This document shows, in pieces, positions 17,726-26,343 of a stretch of 60,622 bases of DNA. The translations under genes and the position numbers were made by a program. The stretch is taken from NCBI GenBank assembly GCA_913043905.1, contig CAJWNQ010000010.1, positions 1-60,622 on the forward strand. Reading direction: 5' to 3'. Origin of the DNA: an uncultured Paracoccaceae bacterium (lineage in GTDB: Bacteria; Pseudomonadota; Alphaproteobacteria; Rhodobacterales; Rhodobacteraceae). Numbering within the stretch: position 1 is the stretch's first letter; the number at the start of each line of letters is the position of its first letter. The notes beneath the pieces are model-generated. The model was not told where the DNA came from. It searched no databases and saw only the letters and a list, made by a program, of their open reading frames with translations.

Positions 17726-18310
17726 CTAAATTGAATATGATGATCCGTCTATATCGCCGGTCCAACCCCAAAGCGCTAATAGCGGCTCTTCACCTGTGGT
17801 AATACAATGTGATTGGTTTGAATTGTGATGAACAAAACTTTTGGGTGGTTTGGGTTTTAATGTTTCATGATCAACCGCCCAGTAAGCGTTTCCGCTAAGA
17901 ATAAAATATAATTCTTCGGCTGCGTGCTGATGCATTGGGTAAATTGTTTCTGGCCTCTGCAATAAAAGGCCAATTCTTATGTCAGAGTGTTTAAAGAATC
18001 CAGCGGGACCAATTAATTCGGTTACACAAATTTGGTGTGAAATTTCTTTGGGCATTTTCCCAAAGCCAGCTTCTCTCCATCTTAGATGATGAATGCAGTT
18101 TGCTAAAAGATTAATTAAATTATTCGGCTTAATTTGTAATAAGTCGTTTAAGCTCGAGCAAACTGGAGCAACTGTTAGCGCGTGTTTACTTTGTACAGTT
18201 AGTGAGCCAAGTAGTGCTTTAGCAATGCTATTAGCGATTTCACTTTTGTGGTTTTTCACATTTTTTCCTAATGTATTTAAGAAATTGGTGAGGTTGTCGT
18301 GATCTGCCAT
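17726..18310 (-). CDS. dddQ: Cupin DMSP lyase (DddQ/DddL-like)
   Basis: The 194-residue protein has a cupin core of the dimethylsulfoniopropionate lyase family. In YPMHQHAAEELYFILSG the key residues are Tyr124, His127, His129, Glu133 and Tyr135. His168 lies in HHNSNQSHCITTGEEP. Spacing of Tyr124, His129, Glu133, Tyr135 and His168 matches the metal and catalytic set described for DddQ (Tyr120, His125, Glu129, Tyr131, His163) and DddK. These enzymes cleave DMSP to dimethylsulfide and acrylate. The helical N-terminal region of about 100 residues also fits DddQ/DddL length. DddQ versus DddL is not decided. It heads the minus-strand series. Confidence 0.82.
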   Translation of the reverse strand: MADHDNLTNFLNTLGKNVKNHKSEIANSIAKALLGSLTVQSKHALTVAPVCSSLNDLLQIKPNNLINLLANCIHHLRWREAGFGKMPKEISHQICVTELIGPAGFFKHSDIRIGLLLQRPETIYPMHQHAAEELYFILSGNAYWAVDHETLKPKPPKSFVHHNSNQSHCITTGEEPLLALWGWTGDIDGSSYSI

Positions 18311-18805
18311 GCTAACGGTCTTTCTTTAATTCTTTAATTAGAAAATTTATTTAATCAACAAATGATCTATTTGTTGGGCCCATTCGTCAATCACTCAATC
18401 TAGTAAATATATTTTGTTTTTTTAATCAAAATGGATAATGCCAAAATTTATTACATAGCAAATAATATTTGATATGTGTCAGGAAGATACTTTTAAATTT
18501 TTACTAAGAAATAAACAATTTGTGTGAAGTATTGTTTATTTGTAGGGTAGGTACTCTCAAATGAAATGAGAAGGGCCATGGGTTAAAATTATTTTCTAGT
18601 AAAATATTCACTTAATTTAAACAAAAGTAGAAAATATGATCCCTATTTTTAAGTAACATATCTGTTAAATCTTATTTTGATTAATAAAAGTTTAATATTT
18701 ACGTTACGTTATTAAGATTATTCGTTTGCTAAATTCAATTTCGTTTTCTAGTGTTTAAATTCTAAAATTAATAAAAGTCGTAACAAGGGATGTCTCTATG
18801 AGACA
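18311..18805. other. Divergent intergenic region at the DMSP lyase island
   Basis: This roughly 495-base AT-rich region lies between the divergently transcribed DMSP lyase and DAO-type flavoenzyme genes. It should contain promoters for both arms of the island. The one outstanding element is an 11-bp inverted repeat at 18509-18541. I see no gene in it. Confidence 0.65.
18509..18541. promoter_or_regulatory. Perfect 11-bp inverted repeat, candidate operator
   Basis: Arms AAATAAACAAT and ATTGTTTATTT are perfect and 11 bases apart, so their centres are 22 bases apart, two helical turns. The site lies in the divergent region, about 200 bases from the lyase start and 265 from the flavoenzyme start. 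A regulator controlling both directions is a reasonable inference. No regulator gene is adjacent. Confidence 0.5.
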
Positions 18806-20161
18806 ATGGTTTATCATTTTATGAATAAAAATAAACAATTTGATAAATTAATCTGGTCTGAGAATCGTAAAGAAACATCCTATTGGCTTGAGGGTCTCCC
18901 TGAATTTAATAATATTAGCGCACAACCGCCGCGTCAGGTTGATGTAGCGATTGTTGGCTCAGGATATACAGGTTTAAATGCAGCTCTTCAAACAGTGCGA
19001 GGTGGGAGATCCACAGTTGTGCTTGAAGCTGGTGAGCCTGGGCGCGGGTGTAGCACTAAAAATGGTGGGCAGGTTAGCACTAGTATTAAGCCGACATTAG
19101 AAAAACTGTCAGCAAAGTTTGGTGCCGAGAAGGGGCTCGCAATTAGACGAGAGGGTGAAAATGCTCTTAATTGGATTGAAGATCTTGTTGAATCTGAGGA
19201 AATTGATTGCAATTTTTTTCGAGGGGGACGCTATCATGCAGCACACACCCAAAAACATTATGAATTAATTTCGCGGAACGCAGAAAAAATTAGCCGATCT
19301 GAAGGGATTGAAGCCTATGCCGTTCCTCGTAATGAACAGTTAAAAGAGCTCGGTTCAGAAGTTTATCATGGGGGAGTTGTTTTCCCACGCCATGCATCTC
19401 TTGATCCCGGTAAGTATCATCGAGGACTGCTTCAGCGAGTGATTGAAGCTGGGGCTGATGTAGTGGGCCAATGTGCTGTGCTCGATATAGAGCAAAATTC
19501 TGATGGATTTATTATTTCAACGCAAAAAGGAAAAGTGAAGGCTCGTGATGTGATCGTTGCCACTAATGGTTATACGACTAATTTAACACCTTGGTTACAA
19601 AGACGGGTCATTCCCATTGGTAGTTATATTATTGCAACAGAAGAATTAGATCCTTCCTTGGTGGATACTTTATTTCCAACTAACCGGATTGCCAGTGATA
19701 CATGCAAAGTTGTTTATTATTATCGAACGTCCCCAGACCGCAAGCGGATCTTATTCGGTGGCCGAGTTTCTGCAACAGAAACTAACCCAATATTGAGTGG
19801 TCCAAAATTGCTGAAAGATATGTGTCGAATTTTTCCTCAACTTGAGGGCACTAAAATTTCGCATTCTTGGACAGGTACGGTTGCTTATACCTTTGATGAA
19901 TTAGCACACACTGGACAACATAACGGAATTCATTATTCTATGGGTTATTGTGGATCTGGCGTCTCCATGGCAAGCTACCTGGGTATGCGGCTTGGACAAA
20001 AAGTACTAGGGTTAGCTGAAGGTACAACGGCGTTTGAAGGCCTACCTTTTCCAACACGCCCATTATACACAGGTAGGCCGTGGTTTTTACCTGCTGCTGT
20101 GTCATGGTACCGTATGCAAGATAGAATGCAATATCAACGAGCTGCAAGGAGAGTAGCTTAG
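18806..20161 (+). CDS. DAO-type FAD-dependent oxidoreductase (PuuB-like)
   Basis: The 451-residue protein has an FAD-binding motif VAIVGSGYTGLNAA near residue 48, CSTKNGGQVSTS, ATNGYTTNLTPWLQRRVIP and the C-terminal GYCGSGVSMASYLG. This pattern is shared with gamma-glutamylputrescine oxidase and related amine oxidases associated with Pot-type transporters. It would oxidise an amine or N-substituted amino acid in the cytoplasm. The ATG at 18806 is used; an in-frame ATG at 18821 is an alternative, and neither has an ideal ribosome site. It leads directly to the PotDABC-like genes. Confidence 0.82.
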   Translation: MVYHFMNKNKQFDKLIWSENRKETSYWLEGLPEFNNISAQPPRQVDVAIVGSGYTGLNAALQTVRGGRSTVVLEAGEPGRGCSTKNGGQVSTSIKPTLEKLSAKFGAEKGLAIRREGENALNWIEDLVESEEIDCNFFRGGRYHAAHTQKHYELISRNAEKISRSEGIEAYAVPRNEQLKELGSEVYHGGVVFPRHASLDPGKYHRGLLQRVIEAGADVVGQCAVLDIEQNSDGFIISTQKGKVKARDVIVATNGYTTNLTPWLQRRVIPIGSYIIATEELDPSLVDTLFPTNRIASDTCKVVYYYRTSPDRKRILFGGRVSATETNPILSGPKLLKDMCRIFPQLEGTKISHSWTGTVAYTFDELAHTGQHNGIHYSMGYCGSGVSMASYLGMRLGQKVLGLAEGTTAFEGLPFPTRPLYTGRPWFLPAAVSWYRMQDRMQYQRAARRVA

Positions 20162-20170
20162 AACGAAAAA

Positions 20171-20196
20171 CCAATTCAGTTTATGCCATGAATTGG
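20171..20196 (+). terminator. Hairpin between flavoenzyme and binding-protein genes
   Basis: CCAATTCA and TGAATTGG form a perfect 8-bp stem with a 10-base loop, starting 10 bases after the flavoenzyme stop. No U-run follows. TATAAT occurs at 20203-20208 just downstream, so the site may separate two transcription units or act in mRNA processing. Confidence 0.5.
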
Positions 20197-20257
20197 AAAG
20201 AATATAATAGGCATAAAAATAGTTATCTAAAGACTAAAAATCAAAAGGGAGTATATA

Positions 20258-21316
20258 ATGAAAACTACAAAAAACTATAAAAATATAGCTTTGACTGCTG
20301 TTATCGCTGGAGCACTATCTGTATCGTCTATGGCGGTTGCTAAAGATCTTCGTATTGTTTCATGGGGTGGAGCCTACCAAAATGCACAATCAATTGGTAT
20401 TTTTCAACCTGCTGGTAAAGCGATGGACATCACAATAAATGAAGATACTTATGGTGGAATTTCAGACGTTAAGTTGATGGTTAAGTCTGGTGCAGATAAG
20501 TTTGACATTTTCTCTAGTGGATCTGGAAGTTGTGCTTCTGGGGGTGCTGAAGGTGTTCTTGAAAAATTGGATTATTCTGTAATTGATGTAAGTAATCACT
20601 TACCTGGTATGTTCAGTGATTATTGTGCTGGAGCAGATATTTTCTCAGTTGTTGCAGCTTGGAACACTGAAACATATGGTGAAAATGGTCCAAGATCTTG
20701 GGCAGATTTCTATGATACAGACAAATTCCCTGGTACTCGTGCAATGCGATCAAAGGTAGATGGACAATTAGAAACTGCATTGCTTGCAGACGGTGTTGCT
20801 ATTGCAGATGTTTATACAGTCCTTGATAGTGAAGAAGGTATCACACGTGCTTTGGATAAAATTAGATCAATCAAAGATCATATTGATGTTTGGTGGACGT
20901 CTGGTGCTATGCATGCGCAGTTAATGAAAGACGGCGAAGTGGACATGACAACAGGTTGGAATGGTCGTTTTGACGTTGCTAAAAAAGATGGTGCCAAAGT
21001 ATCTTATGATTATAAGACTGGCATAATGGATTGGGAAGGTTATGGAATTCCAAAGGGTATAGCGAATAAAGATTTAGCTATGGAATTTATTAACGAAATG
21101 ATGAAGCCAGAATATATGGCGGAGTTTGCCAAGTACATCACTTATGGTCCAACTAATGCACAGACCTATGAACTTGGTCTGATACCTGATGAGCTTGCTA
21201 AAGCTTTACCAAGTCATCCAGATAATGCTAAGCATCAGCTTACAATTAGCCAAGATTGGTATGCTAAGTGGCGCACAGTTGCTGCTGAAATGTATACTGA
21301 AATGATGACTGAATAA
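20258..21316 (+). CDS. PotD-like periplasmic solute-binding protein
   Basis: A 352-residue exported protein with a Sec signal peptide ending near SSMAVA (cleavage before KDLRIV). It belongs to the spermidine/putrescine-type solute-binding family. It begins the mature domain with RIVSWGGAYQNAQSIGIFQP and contains WWTSGAMHAQLMKDGEVDM and GWNGRFDVAKK. Ligands in this family include polyamines, betaines and other amines. The neighbouring amine oxidase and aminotransferase favour an amine or betaine. GGGAG lies about 10 bases before the ATG. A terminator-like hairpin follows the gene. Confidence 0.85.
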   Translation: MKTTKNYKNIALTAVIAGALSVSSMAVAKDLRIVSWGGAYQNAQSIGIFQPAGKAMDITINEDTYGGISDVKLMVKSGADKFDIFSSGSGSCASGGAEGVLEKLDYSVIDVSNHLPGMFSDYCAGADIFSVVAAWNTETYGENGPRSWADFYDTDKFPGTRAMRSKVDGQLETALLADGVAIADVYTVLDSEEGITRALDKIRSIKDHIDVWWTSGAMHAQLMKDGEVDMTTGWNGRFDVAKKDGAKVSYDYKTGIMDWEGYGIPKGIANKDLAMEFINEMMKPEYMAEFAKYITYGPTNAQTYELGLIPDELAKALPSHPDNAKHQLTISQDWYAKWRTVAAEMYTEMMTE

Positions 21317-21328
21317 AAAAATATTATG

Positions 21329-21356
21329 AGGGAGGGTATTCATCCTCCCTTTTTTA
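21329..21356 (+). terminator. Intrinsic terminator/attenuator after the PotD-like gene
   Basis: AGGGAGG and CCTCCCT form a 7-bp GC-rich stem with an 8-base loop, followed by six more T residues. This is a proper intrinsic terminator inside the transporter operon, 17 bases before the ATPase start. Partial readthrough would give more binding protein than membrane subunits. Confidence 0.82.
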
Positions 21357-21372
21357 AAAGAAAGATAAATTT

Positions 21373-22449
21373 ATGAAGTCTGATGCGCTTAATATATCAA
21401 TCAAAGATATTACAAAAACATATGGTGAATTTTTTGCACTTAAAGATGTAAGTCTTGAAGTAAAGTCAGGAGAGTTTCTGACACTTTTAGGTCCTTCTGG
21501 ATCGGGCAAGACTACTCTTTTAATGGTATTGGCGGGATTTACACGACCAGATTATGGAAGTGTTAAATTTGGAACAGAAGAGGTAGTCTTAAAGCCACCT
21601 CACCTTCGTGATATTGGAATGGTATTTCAAAATTATGCACTTTTTCCTCACATGAATGTAGAGCAAAATGTTGGCTATCCACAGAAACTAAGAGGCGTTT
21701 CTAAAGAAAAAATTAAAGAAACTGTCGATGAAGCATTAAAAACAGTTAAGCTAGATGGTTTGGGCCATCGGGGTGTGGCTGAATTATCTGGAGGCCAAAG
21801 ACAACGAGTGGCTTTGGCAAGAGCAATTGTTTTTCAGCCTAAGATACTTTTAATGGATGAACCGTTATCGGCACTGGACAAGAAGTTGCGTGAGGAAATG
21901 CAAATTGAACTGCGCCAGCTTCATGACAGTTTAAACATGACAACTGTTTATGTGACCCATGATCAAAAAGAAGCTTTAACAATGTCTGACCGTATAGCCG
22001 TAATAAACGATGGGAGGCTTATGCAACTTGATACACCTAGCGCAATTTACAAAAAACCTAACAACGCGTTTATTGCTGATTTCATTGGTGAATCTAGCCT
22101 ACTTTCTGTCAAAGTAAGCAAAAAAAATGTATATTTGGGTAACACAAAAATTCTTGTAGAACACTCAGTTAAAAAAGATGGTGATTTTTTATTAGTTGTA
22201 CGCCCTGAAAAACTCTTTTTGATAAGTGACAATCTAACAGATTGTAATACTTTTACTGGAAATGTTGTGGAATCAATTTATCAGGGTGAAAGTCAGTTAT
22301 TAATGATTAAGCTTGATCCAGATTCCCATGGTGATCAAATACTCCGCATGCGTATTCCCAATGGTACGGCTTCTCTTCAGGAATTGCCATCTATAGGTAA
22401 TAAAATAACTGTTGGACTTAAAAAATCCGATAGTTTTTTGGTGGAATGA
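21373..22449 (+). CDS. PotA-like ABC transporter ATPase
   Basis: The 358-residue ATPase has Walker [10 protein letters not shown], the Q-loop region [14 protein letters not shown], the signature [15 protein letters not shown], Walker [14 protein letters not shown] and the switch His in [12 protein letters not shown]-terminal TOBE-type domain of about 110 residues follows. It energises the polyamine-type importer formed with the next two permeases. The gene lies just after the hairpin that separates it from the binding-protein gene, so its transcription may depend on readthrough. Confidence 0.9.
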   Translation: MKSDALNISIKDITKTYGEFFALKDVSLEVKSGEFLTLLGPSGSGKTTLLMVLAGFTRPDYGSVKFGTEEVVLKPPHLRDIGMVFQNYALFPHMNVEQNVGYPQKLRGVSKEKIKETVDEALKTVKLDGLGHRGVAELSGGQRQRVALARAIVFQPKILLMDEPLSALDKKLREEMQIELRQLHDSLNMTTVYVTHDQKEALTMSDRIAVINDGRLMQLDTPSAIYKKPNNAFIADFIGESSLLSVKVSKKNVYLGNTKILVEHSVKKDGDFLLVVRPEKLFLISDNLTDCNTFTGNVVESIYQGESQLLMIKLDPDSHGDQILRMRIPNGTASLQELPSIGNKITVGLKKSDSFLVE

Positions 22450-22453
22450 ATTG

Positions 22454-23353
22454 ATGACTTCAACACAGAGAATTAATCAAGAAGGTATTAATAAAACTGA
22501 ACTTGATCAGTTGGATAGAAAAGAGCGCTATACTCTTTTTGGACTTACTGTACCTTATTTGGCATTGGTATTTGGACTAATTATTATTCCAATTGGGTGG
22601 CTGTTTTATATGTCTTTTATTGGGCGTGATGAAACTTTGTCATTGGAAAATTATCAAAGAATCTGGAACAGTAAAGCTTACTTACGAATTTTTAAGACAA
22701 CTTTTCAAATTAGCCTTTTGACTACTTTATTTTGTGTTTTGTTCGGTTACCCGCTGACCTACTTCATGTCTCAGCTCTCTAACCGGTGGGCAAACATCTG
22801 TATGATCGGGGTGCTTATTCCGTTTTGGACAAGCCTTTTAGTGCGAACTTATGCTTGGTTAGTGCTTCTTCAGAAAAAAGGCTTAATTAATACGCTGGCA
22901 GTTGATTGGGGTCTTTGGGCTGAACCTATTAAGTTTGTCCATAATACTTCTGGAACCCTTATTGGTATGGTGCATATTATGTTGCCATTCTTAATTTTGC
23001 CGCTTTATGCGAATATGCGAACAATAGATAAAGATTGTTTGAAAGCAGCAGCGAATCTTGGAGCAACTCCAACACGTGCGTTTTGGACAGTTTTCTTTCC
23101 ACTATCACTTCCTGGTTTATTTGCAGGGCTGCTAATTGTTTTCGTTCTTTGTTTAGGCTTTTATGTTACTCCTGCGTTATTGGGTGGTGGTAAAGTTATC
23201 ATGGTAGCTATGAAAATATCAGATAATATTGAATTGTATTATAGTTGGGGTGCGGCCAGTGCACTTGGCGTAGTGCTTCTAGGCGTGACGATGATTATTT
23301 TGTTTATTGCCTCTAAGCTTGTTTCTATTGATCAACTAGGCAACAGGAGCTGA
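22454..23353 (+). CDS. PotB-like ABC transporter permease
   Basis: A 299-residue hydrophobic permease with the ABC EAA loop at LKAAANLGATPTRAFWTVFFP. I use the ATG at 22454 because it lies five bases after the ATPase stop; an upstream in-frame ATG at 22412 would run into the ATPase gene. The soluble N-terminal tail (about 30 residues, many charged) is longer than in many PotB proteins. It forms the importer channel with the following permease. Confidence 0.87.
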   Translation: MTSTQRINQEGINKTELDQLDRKERYTLFGLTVPYLALVFGLIIIPIGWLFYMSFIGRDETLSLENYQRIWNSKAYLRIFKTTFQISLLTTLFCVLFGYPLTYFMSQLSNRWANICMIGVLIPFWTSLLVRTYAWLVLLQKKGLINTLAVDWGLWAEPIKFVHNTSGTLIGMVHIMLPFLILPLYANMRTIDKDCLKAAANLGATPTRAFWTVFFPLSLPGLFAGLLIVFVLCLGFYVTPALLGGGKVIMVAMKISDNIELYYSWGAASALGVVLLGVTMIILFIASKLVSIDQLGNRS

Positions 23354-23356
23354 GTT

Positions 23357-24172
23357 ATGGGTATTTGGAATAGTAGCGTCTCTGAAACACAAATTAAGTT
23401 TAAAAATAGGTTATGGTTATATATTATAGCTATGATCATCCTATTTTTACTAATTGTACCATCCTTAGTGGTCATTCCGATGTCATTTTCCGATAGCCAA
23501 TATTTAGAGTTTCCACCTGAGAGTTATTCAACACGGTGGTACGAAAACTACTTTTACTCCATTGATTGGCTTCAAGCGACTTGGACTTCAGTTAAAGTTG
23601 GGGTACTTACGATTTTCTTGGCAACCCCCTTGGGCATTATGGCAGCCTATGGATTAGTTAACAGTAATGCTAAAATACGAAGTATTTTATTTCCAATTAT
23701 GATTTCACCAATGATGGTTCCTGTTATCCTGGTTGCTATTGGTTTATTTTATTTTTATGTCCAATTTAATATGGTTAATAGCATTTTGGGACTAGTTTTA
23801 GGACATTCTTTAATTGCCATGCCTTTAGTCTTGATTATTGTACTATCTGCTTTGAGTAATTATGATATGAATCAGGAAAAAGTAGCGCGTTCGCTTGGTG
23901 CAAGCAGATTGCGTGCCTTCTTTGAAATAACACTGCCACAAATTAAATTTTCGATTGTGTCTGCATCTTTAATTTCGTTTTTAACATCATTTGATGAGGT
24001 GATTATCTCTTTGTTTGTTTCTGGAGGTGATAACTCAACTATTACTCGTAGTATGTTTTTGGCTTTGAGGGATCAGATAGACCCAACGATTGCAGCAATT
24101 TCAACAATTCTAATTATTATATCATCGGTCTTTCTAATATTAACACAAACGTTTGGTAGCCCAAAAGACTAA
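23357..24172 (+). CDS. PotC-like ABC transporter permease
   Basis: The 271-residue hydrophobic product is the second permease of the importer. Its EAA loop reads EKVARSLGASRLRAFFEITLP near residue 175. PotC features include VVIPMSFSDSQYLEFPPESYSTRWYENYF near the N terminus. It starts three bases after the PotB-like gene and is the last gene of the operon. About 410 bases of AT-rich DNA follow without a visible intrinsic terminator. Confidence 0.88.
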   Translation: MGIWNSSVSETQIKFKNRLWLYIIAMIILFLLIVPSLVVIPMSFSDSQYLEFPPESYSTRWYENYFYSIDWLQATWTSVKVGVLTIFLATPLGIMAAYGLVNSNAKIRSILFPIMISPMMVPVILVAIGLFYFYVQFNMVNSILGLVLGHSLIAMPLVLIIVLSALSNYDMNQEKVARSLGASRLRAFFEITLPQIKFSIVSASLISFLTSFDEVIISLFVSGGDNSTITRSMFLALRDQIDPTIAAISTILIIISSVFLILTQTFGSPKD

Positions 24173-24582
24173 TTTATTAATTTGAATATGGGCTTAAGAC
24201 GTTTTTTGAATTGTAATTTATGATACACAGAGCAAAGTAATTAATTATTATAAATATTTTTACTTTAATAAAAATTTTAGATTTTAGGTTGATTTCAATG
24301 ATATTGAGAATTTCATCTGAAAATATTTGATATTTATTATGATTTATTTATTTTTTGTAATGCTTAATCGCTCTATTTCAAATATTATTTTTATGAGTTT
24401 AAAAATTGCTTGAATAGAAATTTAAAAAGTGTGGATCATAATTCTTTTTTGTAAATATTTTCTACATATTTATATTTTTATAAGATTTAATCCCGATAAA
24501 TAATGTATATTCAATATATTTAGGATTAATTTCTACAGTAATATGGTATAAATTTGTTATTAATTTGACAAGGAAATACACA
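24173..24582. other. AT-rich intergenic region
   Basis: About 410 bases separate the PotC-like gene from the small DUF6356-like gene. The only structure I can support is the first copy of a 62-bp repeat (24505-24566) just before the small gene. No coding signal or terminator is apparent in the rest. Confidence 0.6.
24505..24566 (+). repeat. 62-bp duplicated upstream region, copy 1
   Basis: This segment aligns without gaps to 25250-25311 with 54 of 62 bases identical. It starts GTATATTCAATATATTTAGG and contains TATGGTATAAATTT. It ends 16 bases before the small gene's ATG, so it probably includes the promoter; TATAAA or TATGGT may serve as the -10 region. Confidence 0.85.
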
Positions 24583-24822
24583 ATGCAGACTCGCAAAAAA
24601 AGTAATCAAAGAAATGTTAGTATATTACAAAAATTTCTTGAGCATCCGGCAAGTGTAAATGAAACTTACTTGCAGCATGCTTGTTTTGCTTTAAGCTTTT
24701 CTGTTGCGTTATTTCTAGGTGCTTTTGCTGCATTGATCCATGCAATACTCCCGCCTCTTTTTCAAACTACAACGAGGCGAATTATTTATAAGCTTCATGA
24801 ACGAATTAATAATAGAAGTTAA
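24583..24822 (+). CDS. Small membrane-associated protein (DUF6356-like)
   Basis: The 79-residue protein matches my recollection of the DUF6356 pattern: FLEHPASVNETYLQHACFALSFSVALFLGAFAALIHAILPPLFQTTTRRIIYKLHER in pieces. It has one long hydrophobic stretch around residues 30-55 and a basic C terminus. AAGGAAA lies about seven bases before the ATG at 24583; six more residues are possible from 24565. Function is unknown. The notable context is its upstream region, nearly duplicated before the TRAP transporter operon. Confidence 0.75.
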   Translation: MQTRKKSNQRNVSILQKFLEHPASVNETYLQHACFALSFSVALFLGAFAALIHAILPPLFQTTTRRIIYKLHERINNRS

Positions 24823-25329
24823 TTATATATGCAGCCTTTTTATTTTAATTAAAGTTCCTGCTTGCGAGTTTGCAACATCTGCTAAATCGTTAAAAAAACT
24901 GATCAAAGTCCAATGAAGTTATTTCATAAAGAGCAGTTTCAATTTGCTTTATTAATAGTGATTTTTGCAGCTTTTTATTGATGGAGTTAGACATCATGAA
25001 AAAATTCATAGATATTTCATTCATTGTTAAATTAGAATGGTTTTTTACTTTGAAATAACTAAAGTAATCTATGCCTTAAAAGAGTTCCTATAGTAAGGTT
25101 GTAATTTCTATTTAGAGTAATAATTGCGAATAAAATTTTTGTTTATACTAATATAAGTTATCTATTTCCCTTTAACATGCTAATTTCATACTTATTATAG
25201 AATTATGTTTTACAATTAGGAAATAAAAGATAATATCCCAATATATATAGTATATTGAATATATTTAGGATAAATTTCTATGATACTATGGTATAAATTT
25301 ATTATTAACTTATTATAGGAGGACTAATC
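24823..25329. other. AT-rich intergenic region before the TRAP operon
   Basis: About 500 bases with no supportable gene. A 20-codon frame (ATG near 24996) has a weak GGAG upstream, but nothing else supports it. The second copy of the 62-bp repeat (25250-25311) lies at the right end, followed by the ribosome site AGGAGG for dctP. Confidence 0.6.
25250..25311 (+). repeat. 62-bp duplicated upstream region, copy 2
   Basis: Second copy of the repeat at 24505-24566 (54/62 identical, no gaps), ending 18 bases before the dctP ATG. The longest fully conserved block, TATGGTATAAATTT, is a likely promoter core. Both copies lie in the same orientation relative to their genes. Confidence 0.85.
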
Positions 25330-26340
25330 ATGAATTTTTTTCTAAAATTTTTTTCAATGGGGCTGCTTGGACTTGGCCTAACAATCTCAACTGTTGTGGC
25401 GGAAGAGTGGCGGTTTAACAATTTTTTGCCAGAAACCCGCCCAGAGTCAGCTGAGCTAGAACAATTTGTTGTCGATGTAAATCTGGCTTTGGGTGGCGAT
25501 ACTACGTTGAAAATGTATAGTGGTGGCTCTTTAGGTCTTCCCAATACGGATACGCTTAGGTTTTTGCCTAAAGGAGCCGTTGAAATGAGCCTAATGTGGG
25601 CAAATTATTTAGGCCGAGATGCACCCGCGCTAAGCTCAGTAGTTGTTCAGGGAACAATTGGATCTATTGAAGAGTTTGAAAAAGCCATTTCTACAGTTCG
25701 TGAGATATATGAAGAAGAGTTTGAAGAGTGGGGTGTTTCTTCAGTCGGATATGTTGCAATACCAATGCTATCTGTCTCAGTATTTTGCCGTGATGGACCA
25801 GTTCGTTCAATTGAGGCACTTAAGTCAAAGAAACTTCGAGTTTGGGCACGAGATCAGGTAGAAACGTTTACTGGCCTTGGTGTTGCAGCACAAATCATTC
25901 CGCAAGCGGAAATGTATGTTGCTTTGAAGTCTGGTGTGGTTGACTGCGCTCTATATCCTGCACTTTACGCACACACGGTTTCTCTGCAGGAAGTCGCTCC
26001 ATATGCTTCGTTCTTATATCCGATGGCATCTGGTCCATATGTAATAGGTGTTGCGACGGATCGCTGGGAGAAAACTGAGAACAATATTAAACAAGCTATT
26101 GTAAATGCTGCAGAAGATCTTTGGAATCGTACGAACCATTATGAAGATGACTTTGAACGCGAATTAGCCGCCAGAAAAAGCTTAGTTGAAGGTGGTGTTA
26201 CTTGGGGTGAAGACTTCTCGCAGGAGGATCGTAATCTTTTTGTTGGGTCAGTTACTGAAATTTGGAAAACACTTGCAGACGAAGCAGGAGGTAATGCACC
26301 CGCTTATCGTCAACGTGTTTTAGATGCTTTAGGCCGCTAA
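25330..26340 (+). CDS. dctP: TRAP transporter substrate-binding protein (DctP family)
   Basis: The 336-residue protein has a signal peptide (MNFFLKFFSMGLLGLGLTIS, cleavage near VVAEEW) and a DctP fold. Family features include KMYSGGSLGLPNTDTLRFLPKGAVEM and the RVWARDQVETFTGLGVAAQIIP region, whose Arg binds carboxylates in many DctP proteins. AGGAGG lies upstream of the ATG. It delivers a small, probably anionic or zwitterionic, organic compound to the DctQM pair. The ligand is not known. The following P450 suggests a compound that needs oxidation. Confidence 0.85.
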   Translation: MNFFLKFFSMGLLGLGLTISTVVAEEWRFNNFLPETRPESAELEQFVVDVNLALGGDTTLKMYSGGSLGLPNTDTLRFLPKGAVEMSLMWANYLGRDAPALSSVVVQGTIGSIEEFEKAISTVREIYEEEFEEWGVSSVGYVAIPMLSVSVFCRDGPVRSIEALKSKKLRVWARDQVETFTGLGVAAQIIPQAEMYVALKSGVVDCALYPALYAHTVSLQEVAPYASFLYPMASGPYVIGVATDRWEKTENNIKQAIVNAAEDLWNRTNHYEDDFERELAARKSLVEGGVTWGEDFSQEDRNLFVGSVTEIWKTLADEAGGNAPAYRQRVLDALGR

Positions 26341-26343
26341 GGT

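Noticed and set aside
18775-18788. AAGTCGTAACAAGG, identical to the conserved 3' end of 16S rRNA
   Set aside because: The 14-base match is isolated, lies just before a protein-coding gene, and the flanking DNA has no rRNA similarity. It is a coincidence, or at most a partial match to a universal primer site.
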